Assembly: GCA_018340805.1 (NCBI GenBank)
Contig: JACMZG010001870.1
Coordinates: 53,920,073-53,984,072, forward strand
DNA: 64,000 nt
Direction: 5' to 3'
From: Microvelia longipes
Lineage: Eukaryota; Arthropoda; Insecta; Hemiptera; Veliidae
A model generated the notes under the pieces. The model was not told the DNA's origin and searched no databases. It saw only the letters and a program-made list of their open reading frames with translations. The translations under genes were made by a program, and so were the position numbers. Numbering within the stretch: the stretch's first letter is position 1; each line of letters opens with the position of its first letter. This document shows positions 1 through 10,251 of the stretch, piece by piece.

Positions 1-630
1 CACACACATACACATATACAGGGTGTACAAAATAAAACTCCCTTCCCGAAAGAAGGTGGTACTACAGCCCATTTCCAACAAAAAACTTTTATTAACTATG
101 GTCCAATTCTCAACCGTTTTCCCACAAGGTCAAATTTCATGATTTTTTAAAACTCCTTGACTTGCATTTAGAAAATGGCTGATATCTCAGGAAGTATACA
201 ACCTAGCTTCAAAATATTGGATTTGTTGGAAAGCTGAAGAAATTTCCTACAAGACAACATGGTTTTTATATCCAAAAAGTATGTATTTAAGTGTAAAAAA
301 TAGTCCTAACTCAAAAATTTTGACAAAAAATGAAACTTTTTGACGGTACATTGAAGCTTAATGAGCCAATTTGAGAACCTCTTGTTGGAGGAAAACTACC
401 TTGAACACTCCTCTTTAAGGTGACACCCATAATTATACCCATTTTTAGGGCTATTTTTTTGAGTGAAGACTGATATAAACTCAAAAAAACACCCAAAAAT
501 ACAAGTTTTTTGTATTTCTTGCGAGTTAACTTATGAGGTCTATATCGTCAAACGTTTTTTTATTCAGTAGTATTGCTATTCTAAGTTTACTGTTGACTTT
601 CTGACATTATAACTAATTTGCTTTGTTTAG
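1..630. other. non-coding, no gene seen
   Basis: Begins inside a CA/TA microsatellite. From about 25 to 500 runs a low-complexity interspersed-repeat-like sequence; reading frames here are short and resemble nothing. Taken as intron sequence upstream of the first visible SNX14 exon. Confidence 0.5.
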
Positions 631-699
631 GATTCTAAGTGGGCTATCGACTCTACTCGCTTACATATGTGGCTTCATCTCTTTCAGATACATCTTTGA
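631..699 (+). CDS. SNX14: SNX14 exon 1 of window: transmembrane segment
   Basis: Bounded by TTTAG and the consensus donor GTGAGT. It starts with one base completing a codon, then 22 codons, then two bases (GA). The product is hydrophobic: ILSGLSTLLAYICGFISFR followed by YIF, a single membrane-spanning helix. Vertebrate SNX14 has such an N-terminal hairpin or anchor ahead of PXA, which places the protein in the ER membrane. The two trailing bases join the first base of the next exon to give Asp, so the phase fits. The initiator exon must lie left of position 631 and probably outside the window; I see no convincing one in 1-630. Confidence 0.7.
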   Translation, partial: DSKWAIDSTRLHMWLHLFQIHL

Positions 700-831
700 G
701 TGAGTAAATTAACAATATATTGCACTTGACTATGATTTCGTGTTCTCATGACACAGAGGTAGAGAATACTCGTGAAAGAATTTTTCCTGGCTGTTTTACC
801 TCATGATATTCTAATAACTTATATTTGACAG

Positions 832-1027
832 TTACAGGGAAGAGTTGCGATTGGCCGTGAGTGCTGCAGCCAAGACCATCAGATCAAATCGAGAGAAACA
901 AGCAACGTGTAATGTCACTTGTCATGCATGTGGAGATAAAGACTGTAAGAGAGAGAAGATAGTACAGAAACACAAACCATGGCAAGGGTTACTCATCAAC
1001 AGACAGGTGGACCAGGCATTAGAGAGT
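832..1027 (+). CDS. SNX14: SNX14 exon 2: start of PXA domain
   Basis: Bounded by TTGACAG and donor GTCAGT; begins with one base of a split codon and ends in phase 0. Encodes YREELRLAVSAAAKTIRS, then the SNX14-type cysteine motif CHACGDKDCKREK and KPWQGLLINRQVDQALES. In vertebrate SNX14 the equivalent stretch has C-x2-C-x3-CKRH and PWLDLKISSKVDASLSE, so the correspondence is close in order and spacing. The cysteines could bind a metal; that is inference. The open frame runs on past the donor to 1168, but those residues are not SNX-like, so the donor at 1028 is preferred. Confidence 0.88.
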
Positions 1028-1797
1028 GTCAGTATTACATTGTTTGCAAATTACCTATGTCAACATTCATTTGCTCAATTTATTTTATCTAAAAGTTTTG
1101 CACCTGTAATGTGGGAATTATTATTTGCCTTACTCAATATTATTTGTCTTTTTCATAGGTTTACATAATTTTTAATTTTTTTGGGACACTATATGGTTTG
1201 TAGACACGACTATGCATAGATACAGCCAAGCAACCATGTAGATGGTTTACACAAATCATTTAAATAAGTAAAAAGTTGTTACTGCAGTGCTATCTAGTGT
1301 CTTAACATTTTCATCAATAGTGTGAAAGTCATTTTTTTCTTATGAGAGGCATTGCTATAACTTACACTACCAACAAGGAGGAGCTTGAGGGAAAGCTGTC
1401 ACTATGTACTCACAGCAATCATTAGACTGATAATGAGTTATATTCACTCCAAGTTAAAGATGCCATTAATAAGTCAGGTGACGTTGATACTTACTGTTTA
1501 TTATGAATATCCCTACACCTGTGTTGGTATAACACCATCATCAGCACCTAAGCTTTTAACTAATAAAGTGATATCAGTTATTACCTTCTAGTTCAATAAC
1601 TGATAGTTCAGAGCTCAAGCCCTCTTAGGAAAAGTCAGTAAATCATAATCTATCTACTGACATTATGATGCTTTGTTCTTATATATAAGTGTTCCAGTAT
1701 CACGGGTTTCCCGATTTCATTATTTGTCAAGTGTTGGTCTGAGTGCCAACTAGTATTTATTTAAATAAATAAAAAATATGAGTATTGAAAAAGTAAT

Positions 1798-2106
1798 GTC
1801 ATGAGAGATAAGTATTGTTAGAAGTCAGTTGGGTGCTCATGGAAGATAAGTTGGTTGAGATCAGTGCTCATGGAAGATAAAGAGTGTGGGGTGCTCATGG
1901 AAGAGTGGTTGAACAGTCTCATGGAAAATAATGTTGAAGATCAGTGGTGCTCATGGAAATAAGTTGGTGGAGATCAAGGGGGGTGCTCATTGAAGATAAG
2001 TTTAGTGGAGATCAGGTGGGGTGCTCATGCAGAAGATCATATAGTTTGGTTGGAGATCATTGTGGGGTGATGGATAAGTGTTGGAGATGAGTTGGGGTGC
2101 TTATTA
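1798..2106. repeat. minisatellite, GTGCTCATGGAAGATAAG core
   Basis: Imperfect tandem copies, roughly 35-45 bp each, of a unit containing GGGTGCTCATGGAAGATAAG followed by TTGGTGGAGATCA. About seven copies, strongly degraded. Lies in the intron between exons 2 and 3, ending about 50 bp before exon 3. The stretch 1028-1797 has no gene and no repeat I recognise. Confidence 0.8.
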
Positions 2107-2153
2107 CCTGACTTTCTTTACAACTAGGTGACGTTGGTCACTATTTATTTCAG

Positions 2154-2285
2154 CTACTGGATAAAACACTGAACGAGTTTGTTTGCAGTTGGTATAAGAA
2201 TGTTTCTGTGGATGATAGTTTTCCAGCTCAGATAAGATACAACATCAGGTTCTCTATATCAATCCTACTAAACAAGCTATTTAAG
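2154..2285 (+). CDS. SNX14: SNX14 exon 3: PXA domain
   Basis: Bounded by TTTCAG and GTAACT; exactly 44 codons, phase 0 at both ends. Encodes LLDKTLNEFVCSWYKNVSVD, then DSFPAQIRYNIRFSISILLN and KLFK. The WY(K/R)xVSxDxxF pattern followed by an amphipathic helix is the hallmark of the PXA domain, a helical lipid-associated module shared by the RGS-PX sorting nexins. It joins exon 2 directly, without a gap relative to the vertebrate protein. Confidence 0.9.
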
Positions 2286-2393
2286 GTAACTTAATGTTTT
2301 TATATATTTTAATGTTAGGTTTAAATTTACTCATGCTTATTTTGTAAAGACATTTTTTATAAAACAAAATATTTGATGTCATCTCACTGTTTG

Positions 2394-2470
2394 AAGGTAG
2401 CTATTGCATAGCTGCTAGTATAGTTAGCTAATTGACTGCATAGCTGCTATATAGTTAGCTAATTGACTGC
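2394..2470. repeat. short duplication, GCATAGCTGCTA..AGTTAGCTAATTGACT
   Basis: Two adjacent near-identical copies of about 36 bp with the core AGTTAGCTAATTGACTGC. Intronic, between exons 3 and 4. Confidence 0.7.
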
Positions 2471-2606
2471 GCTGAGTATATTAACTATGACTGCAAGCAG
2501 CATTTTTAATCTTATACAATTTTAAATTCTTTAATTCACGTATTAAAACAACAAAACCATGGAAATATGCTTCTCTTGCAACCTCTATCCTATATTGGAA
2601 CCCTAC

Positions 2607-2610
<4 letters not shown>

Positions 2611-2645
<35 letters not shown>

Positions 2646-2680
2646 TATATATAAATATAATATAATATATATATATATAT
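2611..2680. repeat. (TA)n microsatellite
   Basis: About 70 bp of TA with a few AAT interruptions, ending 7 bp before the exon 4 acceptor. Such a tract is error-prone in assembly and lies next to the exon with the broken frame. Confidence 0.95.
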
Positions 2681-2687
2681 TTGGCAG

Positions 2688-2876
2688 TTAATTATGTGAG
2701 TTGTTGTCATAAAGTACCAGTTATTTCTGCGCCACATGAATTGTGAAAGCAGAAAAGAGAGTGAAAGTGCTGTATCATCCTGCTTGCTATAACAGAGCAG
2801 CTGAGATGGAATACCTCAGACTCAGGGTTAAACAGATACTGCCGTATATCATAGATAAACCTCAGCTACACTGCAC
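2688..2876 (+). CDS. SNX14: SNX14 exon 4: PXA domain, frame disrupted
   Basis: Acceptor GGCAG directly after a (TA)n tract; donor GTAAGT. It opens in phase 0 with LIM, then a TGA at 2697; the homologous text resumes in another frame as VVIKYQLFLRHMNCESRKES (2703 onward), and shifts again near 2763-2770 to LYHPACYNRAAEMEYLRLRV and KQILPYIIDKPQLHC. Both halves match the expected PXA helices (vertebrate KHIEVIVKARQK and ELHYLRKLTELLFPYI), so this is one exon with at least two indels. As every other exon is open, residual assembly error in a region next to a TA repeat is the simplest explanation; a true lesion would destroy the gene. Ends with two bases (AC) that pair with T of exon 5. Confidence 0.7.
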
Positions 2877-2967
2877 GTAAGTCACTCCTACCAACATAAG
2901 TTGTTAAATCTTTGTATTGTGTGTGGCTATGCAGTGTTATTTTGTATTAGATAACACTGCCTAATTG

Positions 2968-3538
2968 TATTGGTTTGGAGGAGTGGAATGAGGTTCTGAT
3001 TGGTTTGGAGTGGAGTGAGTTCTGATTGGTTGGAGAGTTGAGTCTGATTGGTAAGGAGAATTCGATTGTTGGAGGAGTGGTTTGTGATTGTTTGAGGAGT
3101 GGAGGAGTTCTGATTGGTTTGATGAGTGAGTTCTGATTGGTTTGGATGAGTGGTGAGTTCTGATTGGTTTGGAGGAGTGGAGTGAGTTCTGATTGGTTTG
3201 GAGGAGTGGTTTGAGGTATTGGTTTGGAGGAGGATTTGAGTTCTATTTGTTTGGAGGATGGAGTGAGTTCTGATTGGTTGAGTGGAGTGGAGTTCTTTGA
3301 GTTCTGAGTGGATGGTTTGAGTTCTGATTGGTTTTGGTTTGATCTGATTGTTTGAGTGTTTGAGTTTGATTTGTTTGGAGAGTGGAGTGAGTTCTGATGT
3401 TTGATGAGTGAGTGAGTTCTGATTGTTGGAGGAGGTGGAGTGAGTTCTGATTGGTTTGGAGGAGTGGTTTTGAGTTCTGATTGGTTGGAGGAGTGTTTGA
3501 GTTCTGATTGTTTGGAGGAGTGGATGAGTTCTGATGCT
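2968..3538. repeat. minisatellite, GAGTTCTGATTGGTTTGGAGGAGTG
   Basis: About 20 copies of a 25-32 bp unit with the core GTTCTGATTGGTTTGGAGGA. The minus strand is open for 225 codons across it (3604-2927) only because the repeat contains few stops; the product is a repetitive S/N/Q/T-rich string and is not taken as a gene. Confidence 0.9.
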
Positions 3539-3583
3539 GTGATTTAACTTGTTACGGGATGCTCTGCTCTCTCCTACATACAA

Positions 3584-4472
3584 ACTAGTAATGCGTTGCA
3601 TCAAGAACTCACGTCAAAAGAATACATCAAATAACATTATTTATTTAAAGCAAGCGAAGATACTCTATAGACACATTAGGACGCTTTACTATTTTAAAGT
3701 ATAAAGTCAAAAAGGCTTGCTTCCCTTGCTAGTTAAGGTTTCTTTAACATTCTACATAGTATAAAAGGCTACTCTTAAAGAGCTTTAAAACGATATACAA
3801 CACGATTTCGTCGCTCAAAATTTTTTCATCCGGTCCGCCATATTGGCCGCCATTTTGAAAATATTTTTTGGAATATTACCAACAACTGTACAGCTCTGAC
3901 ATATAGTAAATTTAATTTGAATGAAAGTATCTAAAGTGTATTATAATAAATCTTTTTCTTTATTAAATTCTTATAAAATTAGTAAAAACTAATTATTATA
4001 TTAAATTATGGCCGCCATGTTGAATTTTTCGGAATTTAGTATATATCATTTTTGTTCTACTAATCAAGAGCTCTACAACGATATATTACTCGAGTTATTC
4101 TTTAATTTAAATTTTTTGAGTTCATCATTTTAGCCATTTTTAAATTATTCAAAAAATTTTAATTTTGACCATGAAACATATATTTTCTTTGTGTTGTATT
4201 CTAAAATGATATACAACACAATTTTTCGCTCAAATTTTTTTTTATCCGGTCCGCCATATTGGCTGCCATTTTGAAAATATTTTTCGGAAGATTACCAAAA
4301 ACTATACAGCTCTGACACATAATTAGTTTAACCTGTATACAAAATTTTATTATAATTGGTTAATTTTTACTGCAGTTATCGCGACACGTACAAACAAACA
4401 CACAAACATACAAACAAACATACGCGCCGTCCCAATCTTCTGAAATGTAAGAACTCACTTACGTTCGTTCAA
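3584..4472 (+). mobile_element. satellite-bearing element, short copy
   Basis: Begins ACTAGTAATGCGTTGCATCA and ends CTTACGTTCGTTCAA, the same borders as the next copy at 4524-6740. Inside are two related blocks (about 3793-3895 and 4208-4310) with CCGCCATATTGG and GCCATTTTGAAAATATTTTT, then an ACAAACAAACA tract near the right end. Where the second copy has a large GCTCGCTTCGCTCGCT array, this one has a single poor unit (3711-3726). No ORF. The superfamily is not clear: no long terminal inverted repeats; AAGAACTCAC occurs near both ends, and a small hairpin (GTAAG...CTTAC) lies near the right end. A non-autonomous Helentron-like element is one possibility. Confidence 0.6.
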
Positions 4473-4523
4473 TGAATAGCCCTTGTTGACATGGAGGTGA
4501 CTGTTCTCATGTCCCTTCTATTG

Positions 4524-6740
4524 ACTAGTAATGCGTTGCATCAAGAACTCACGTCAAAGAATACATAAAAAAATATTTATATAAGGCAAGCGAAAATGAG
4601 TTTATTAAAACATTCGATGCTATACTATTTTAAAGTATAAACTCAAAAAGGCTCGCTTCCCTTGCTAGTTTAGGTATCTTAAACATTTACATAGTAAAAA
4701 AGGCTCGCTTTGCTCGCTAGATTGCTTATATTTTATAATAATAACAAAGATAAAAAGGGCTCGCTAGATCGCTTATATTTATAATAATACAAAGTTAAAA
4801 AAGGGCTCGCTTCGCTCGCTAGATTGCGTATATTTAAAATAATACAAAGTTAAAAATAGGCTCGCTTCGCTCGCTAGATTGCTTATATTAATATAAAATA
4901 TAAAGTAAGAAGGCTCGCTTCGCTCGCTAGATTGTGTAGATTTATATTATTGCATAGTAAAAAAGGCTCGCTTCGCTCGCTTAATTGCGTATATTATATG
5001 ATAAATATATATATTTAAATGATACATTCATATAGAAGGCTCGCTTCGCTCGCTAGATTGCTTAATACAAAGTTAAAAAAAGGCTCGCTTTGCTCGCTAG
5101 AATTGCGTATATTTATATTAATGCATAGTAAAAAAGGCTCGCTTCGCTCGCTAGATAGCTTATATTTATAATAATACAAAGTTAAAAATAGGGTCGCTTC
5201 GCTCGCTAGATTGCTTATTTTAATGTTAATGCATTGCAAAAAAAGGCTCGCTTCGCTCGCTAAATAGCTTTATATTTATAATATTACAAAGTTAAAAAAA
5301 GCTCGCTTCGCTCGCTTTTTTGCGTATATTTATAATAATAAAAAGTAAAGAAGGCTCGCTTCGCTCGCTAGATTGCTTATATTAAATAAAATTATTGTAA
5401 ATAAGGCTCGCTTCGCTCGCTAGATTGCGTAGATTTATATTGATGCAAGTAAAAAGGCTCGCTTCGCTCGCTAGATTGCGTATATTTATAATAATACATA
5501 GAAAAGAAGGCTCGCTTCGCTCGCTAGATTGCTTATATTTAATATTAATGCATTGCAAAAAAGGCTCGCTTCGCTCGCTAGATAGCTTATATTTACAATA
5601 ATAACAAGTTAAAAATAGGCTCGCTTCGCTTGCTAGATTGCTTATATTTATAATAAAATATTGTAAAAAAGGCTCGCTTCGCTCGCTTTTTTGCGATATT
5701 TATAATAATAAATAGTAAAAGAAGGCTCGCTTCGCTCGCTTGATTGCGCAGATTTATATTCATGCATAGTAAAAAGAGGCTCGCTTTGCTCGCTAAATTG
5801 CTTATATTTATAATAAATATATTGTAAATAAGGCTCGCTTCGCTCCGCTAGATTGCGTATATTTAAAAAAATATATTGTAAAAAAGGCTCGCTTCGCTCG
5901 CTAGATTGCTTATATTTAAAATTATTGTAGTAAAAAAGGCTCGCTTCGCTCGCTTGATTGCGTATGTTTATAATAATACATAGTTAAAAAGGCTGCTTTA
6001 AAATTTTATTTTCTTTTTCTACTCTTTAAGAGCTTTTAAACGATATACAACACGATTTTTTGCTCAAAAATTTTTTATCAGTCCGCCATATTGGCCGCCA
6101 TTTTGAAAAATATTTTTCGGAATATTACAAAAACTATACAGCTCTGACATATAGTTAATTTTAATTGTATAAAAGTATCTAAAGTATATTACAATAGATC
6201 TTTATCTTGTAAATCTTATAAAATTAGTAAAACTAATTATTATATTAAATTATGGCCGCCATGTTGAATTTTTCGGAATTTAGTATATATCATTTTTTGT
6301 TCTACTAATCAAGAGCTTTACAACGATATTACTCGAGTTATTCCTTTAAATTTAAATTTTTTGAGTTCATTATTTTGGCCGCCATTTTTTAAAATTATTC
6401 AAAAAATTTTAAAAATGCTGACATGAAACATATATTTCTTTTTCTACTCTTTAAGAGCTTTGAAACGATATACAACACGATTTTTTCGCTCAAAATTTTT
6501 TTTTATCCGGTCCGCCATATTGGCTGCCATTTTGAAAATATTTTTCGGAATATTACCAAAAACTATACAGCTCTGACACATAATTAGTTTTACCTGTATA
6601 CAAAATTTTATTAAAATCGGTCAATTTTTACGGCAGTTATCGCGACACGTACAAACAAACACACAAACACACAAACATACAAACAAACATACGCGCCGTC
6701 CCAATCTTCTGAATGTAAGAACTCACTTACGTTCGTTCAA
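4524..6740 (+). mobile_element. satellite-bearing element, expanded copy
   Basis: Same left border (ACTAGTAATGCGTTGCATCA) and right border (CTTACGTTCGTTCAA) as 3584-4472, and the same two internal blocks (about 6041-6130 and 6460-6560). It differs by an expanded central tandem array. The two copies lie in the same orientation, 51 bp apart. No protein-coding sequence. Its right border abuts the 5' break of the LINE at 6741. Confidence 0.6.
4640..6000. repeat. 53-bp satellite with GCTCGCTTCGCTCGCT core
   Basis: About 25 tandem units of roughly 53 bp. Each holds a nearly invariant 16-bp core GCTCGCTTCGCTCGCT followed by AGATTGCTTATATTTATAAT-like AT-rich sequence. The core is far more conserved and GC-richer than the rest of the unit. 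It is internally a run of TCGCT/CGCT direct repeats, not a palindrome. Confidence 0.95.
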
Positions 6741-6906
6741 AGATGTTAGGCTTTACAAAATATTTGCTACTAAATTTTTTAAAGAAAATTCAAAAATGAA
6801 AAAACTTAAGCCCTGGATATCACAGGGCTTAGTTATTTGTGTTAGAAAAAAAGAAAATTTAGCAATTCTTCAAAAAAATGTCCCAACAATAAAAAATTAA
6901 GAATTA

Positions 6907-7765
6907 CAGTCGGACTCTCTATATAACAAACTTAAAAAGGTTCAAGTGAAAAAATTCTTTATATAGAAATTCGTTTGTTATAGAGAAATTGAAATAAATA
7001 CTCTGTACTATATTATGATTGTAATTAGATATAATAGGAATGAATAATAACTCGCAGTTGCATATTCAGTAGCTTTTTCTTTATTAGCGGTACTGTCACA
7101 GGCATATTTTGTCCCTTAACATTGTCACCCTCTGTAAAATTGCGTCATCAATGTCTTCATACTTGCATACTCGAGAACTTTTTTTTAAAATTGCCACTCG
7201 TTCCGTATAACCTAAGTATAGATTCCCGATTTTTTTAAATTGTTGATAAAGAACTAGGAGCGATTTTATACTTCAGAGACAAGTCTTTGTTTTTGACTCC
7301 ATCGTCAGAATCTTTTAATAAATTGATTTTTTCAGAAAGGGACAGCAATTTCCGTTTTGACATTTTAATAAACTCGATTTACAAACAAATAAAAGTTTCA
7401 CAAACGAACTGGTCAGACCGATACCAATTAAAACTGAAAAATTTTTAGTTCTATGCTGTGTTAATCCTAATTTCATAGAAAATTGTAAAGAAGCAAAATT
7501 AGATAAGGCAGGGCGAGAATCAATAAATAATTGTTCTGGGAAATTACAGAAAAACAGAAGTGCCGTTTTGGTCAATTCCTTGAAAGTTTGCGGGTCTTGT
7601 CTTTATCTTTATTTCTGAAAATTTTGTTCGTTATAAAGAAATTATTTTTGTTAAATAGAAACACTTTTAAAACACAAAATTCAAGGGAACGTAAAAAAAT
7701 TTGTTACATAGAGAACTTTCGTTGTAATAGAAGTTTTCTTTCGTTGTTATATGGAGGTCCGACTG
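6907..7765 (-). mobile_element. Tigger/pogo-like DNA element 1 (859 bp)
   Basis: Termini CAGTCGGACTCTCTATATAA and, inverted, CAGTCGGACCTCCATATAAC, with TA on both sides (6905-6906, 7766-7767), the target duplication of the Tc1/mariner-pogo group. On the minus strand from about 7363 it encodes the N-terminal part of a Tigger transposase. The DDE domain is missing, so this is an internally deleted copy. Inserted inside LINE A. Confidence 0.88.
7110..7363 (-). pseudogene. Tigger transposase N-terminus, remnant
   Basis: Minus-strand text MSKRKLLSLSEKINLLKDSD, then GVKNKDLSLKYKIAPSSLST, is the psq-type helix-turn-helix that begins CENP-B-like and Tigger transposases and binds the terminal repeats. 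It hits a stop soon after (IxKNRESIL), then a frameshift. The second HTH domain is only hinted at by SSRVCKYEDIDDA-like text in broken frames, and no DDE catalytic domain is present. Confidence 0.75.
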
Positions 7766-7808
7766 TATATTACACAAATACAGAAATAAATTAGTAACTC
7801 TTATAAAG

Positions 7809-8815
7809 TACAAAAGATGATTATTATGCCAGAAAACTGGAAAAAGCTGGAACTAATCAAAAACAGATTTGGAAAACTGTGAATGAAGCCATGGGTAAGG
7901 TACTTACTTATGACTCAATTCAAAGCATTAACTATGAAAATAAAATTAATTTAATTTCTGATCCTAAAATAGGGACAGGTATTTTTAATAAATACTTTTT
8001 ATCTGTTGGTGCTAATTTAGCTTCAAAACTTCAAAAAGTTAATTCCACTGGAAACCATTGGAATAAACAAAAAGTTACAAGTACTTTTTATTTTAATGAG
8101 GTCTCCTCTGAAGAGATTTCTAAAATTATTGATGGCTTAAGAGGTGGATCAGGTCCTGGGTTTGATGGACTCCGTGCCAATACTCTGAAGGAAATCAAAA
8201 TGTTTATTCTCTCTCCACTTACATATTTAGTAAATTTAAGTCTTAAGACAGGCACTTTCCCTGACTACTACAAAACAACAATAGTTACTCCTATTTACAA
8301 ATCAGGGGAAACAGACACTGTTACTAACTACAGGCCCATATCTTTATCATCAAATATAGCCAAGATATTTGAAAAAGTAGTGAAACAGCAGTTGGTGAGA
8401 TATTTAAAAACCAATAATATTATGTCTAATAAACAGTTAGGTTTCCAGGAGGGGCTTGGCACTGAGGATGCCATTCTCAACTTACAGAAATCATTTAAAA
8501 TAATTTAGATAATGGTAAAGCGGGCTTGGCCATACTTTTGGATCTGGGCAAAGCATTCGATACCATTGATCATAAAATCCTTGAAACTAAATTAAAAGAA
8601 TATGGAATTTTAAATGAATCTTTGTTCTGGTTTGCTTCCTATCTAAAAGATAGGCAACAAATGGTCAAAATAAATGGTATTTTCAGTGAACCAGCACAGT
8701 GTCCTTTGGTGTACCTCAGGCACTGTTATAGGCCAATTTTGTTTATTTTATACTTGGATCAGCTTTATCCTTCACTGGCTGTACAGTGTGGTCATATTGT
8801 GATGTGATACTGTTT
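7809..8815 (+). pseudogene. LINE A reverse transcriptase, N-terminal half
   Basis: From 7809 the frame gives KDDYYARKLEKAG, then RGGSGPGFDGL (RT block 1), VTPIYKSGETDT, NYRPISLSSNIAKIFEKVV (block 2a), SNKQLGFQEGLGTEDAI. A stop at about 8506 and a shift lead to LLDLGKAFDTIDHKIL (block A with the first catalytic Asp at the start of the palm). PQGT and the YxDD block are disrupted near 8700-8830 by indels. Dead copy of a reverse transcriptase-endonuclease ORF2. Confidence 0.85.
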
Positions 8816-9171
8816 TGGTCATTGAGGGGACAGCTGGTCGGAGGTATTAAACAATCTAATATCTGTCTATACCTTGTTAAACCTGGCTTGATCATAACAG
8901 ACTCACTTTAAATTCACTGAAATCGAGTTAATTTGACCTTTTGGAATTACCAAAGCAACACTCTCAAAATGATGAATTTAATAATAAAATCACATGACTC
9001 TTTGCCTAATTTTAGAAACATAAAGTGTTGTTCAATATTTAGGATACTTATTGATCAACATTTGAAATGGGACTTTCATATTAATAATTTAATAAAAAAA
9101 GTACGACAGTTTTATACGTCTTCTTTATTATGCAAGATTTGCCAGTAGATTAGTTTTAAGATCTCTGTATT
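8748..9171 (+). repeat. LINE A segment, left copy of long direct repeat
   Basis: From TATACTTGGATCAGC to GATCTCTGTAT this segment is nearly identical to 13119-13547, apart from scattered one-base indels. It lies immediately left of LINE C; the other copy lies immediately right. It includes the C-terminal RT/thumb region of LINE A (LIDQHLKWDFHINNLIKKVR). Confidence 0.9.
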
Positions 9172-9412
9172 GGAAGGAAGAAGAAGAAGAATTGATAAGA
9201 ACAACATGTTATTTTTTTTATCTTGCTTTTTTTAGTGATTTTAAATAATTTATTGTACAGAATTACAGTTTTTGTCAGTTTTTTACAATTTTTTAAATAG
9301 TATTGATAATTACTAAAAAGATTTACCAATAATTATCCATAATAATTAACTTTCGGGTGTTTGTTTGTGACCTGACCTAGTAGGGCTGTGCATTCTAGGG
9401 TTGAACAAATAA

Positions 9413-10247
9413 ATGAGTGGTATTAAAAAAAGAAAACACAGAAACATGGACCCAGAGGACTTTGAAAGACTGTTAGAAGATAAATTAAATGAGAAGTTTA
9501 ATATGCACACAGAGTGGTTAGGAATATGTTTCAAGAACTGCAGTTATCTGCCGGCTACCAGCAACAGGTTAGTAACCTTCAGACAGCTATTGATGATAAT
9601 GTTATTAAATTAAATAATCTAGAGAAACGATTAGAGGCATCCGAGAAGAGAGCAGACATTGCAGAGCAAAAGGCAGATGACCTAGAAGGACGTTCTAGAA
9701 GAAATAATTTGTACTTCAGAGGACTGATAAGATCCAACCTTAAATTTGCTGATCAAATTAAATTTTATATCTGAAACCTTAGGCCTTAATGATGTGATTG
9801 TGAATAGAGCCCACTATGTAAGCAAGAAAACTAGTAACTTAAGTGTTATCATAGCACATATACCACGGGATGAAGACATAGATAACATCATGAGAGCTAA
9901 ATCAGTGCTTCATGGCACAGGTATCTCAATTTACAAGGAATACAGAGAAAACGTTAAAGAAAAGAACCAAATTGCTGTTCCTACGTAAACTTATCAAGGA
10001 AAGAGCCCAAGATTGTACTCCCAAGCTGAATTTTGATAAACTAGTTGTTAAGGGAAAATGGTTTACCATTAATGGGGCAGGACAACTGCAATGTGACGAT
10101 AAGGACAGGTTTTTGGTTCTTGAAGAAGATTTTAACTTAGATTTAGAGGAAGATTGGAAAAGGCCTAGGCCACCGCGCTTAGGGAAGAACTTAAATACAG
10201 AAAAGGATAATTCTGAGACCCTAGTCAACCTGGAACAATCTTCCTGA
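9413..10247 (+). pseudogene. LINE C ORF1 (coiled coil + RRM-like)
   Basis: ATG at 9413 gives MSGIKKRKHRNMDPEDFERL. After an indel near 9515 comes a heptad-patterned coiled coil (NNLEKRLEASEKRADIAEQK), then RSRRNNLYFRGL, the strand that opens the RRM-like domain of L1-type ORF1 proteins, and ending with RKLIKERAQD and KGKWFTINGAG. Nucleic-acid chaperone of the retrotransposon particle. Frameshifts near 9515, 9750 and 9960 break it. Confidence 0.75.
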
Positions 10248-10251
10248 TAAA

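Noticed and set aside
845..1168. Single-exon reading of the 107-codon frame
   Set aside because: Only residues up to 1027 match SNX14; beyond a good donor the text is unrelated, while phase-matched homology resumes at 2154.
2927..3604. 225-codon minus-strand open frame
   Set aside because: Lies wholly on a minisatellite; the product is a repetitive string without domain, and the frame exists because the unit has few stops.
4640..6000. CRISPR-like regularity (16-bp repeat, ~37-bp spacers)
   Set aside because: The spacers are variants of one AT-rich sequence, not unique, and the context is a eukaryotic intron.
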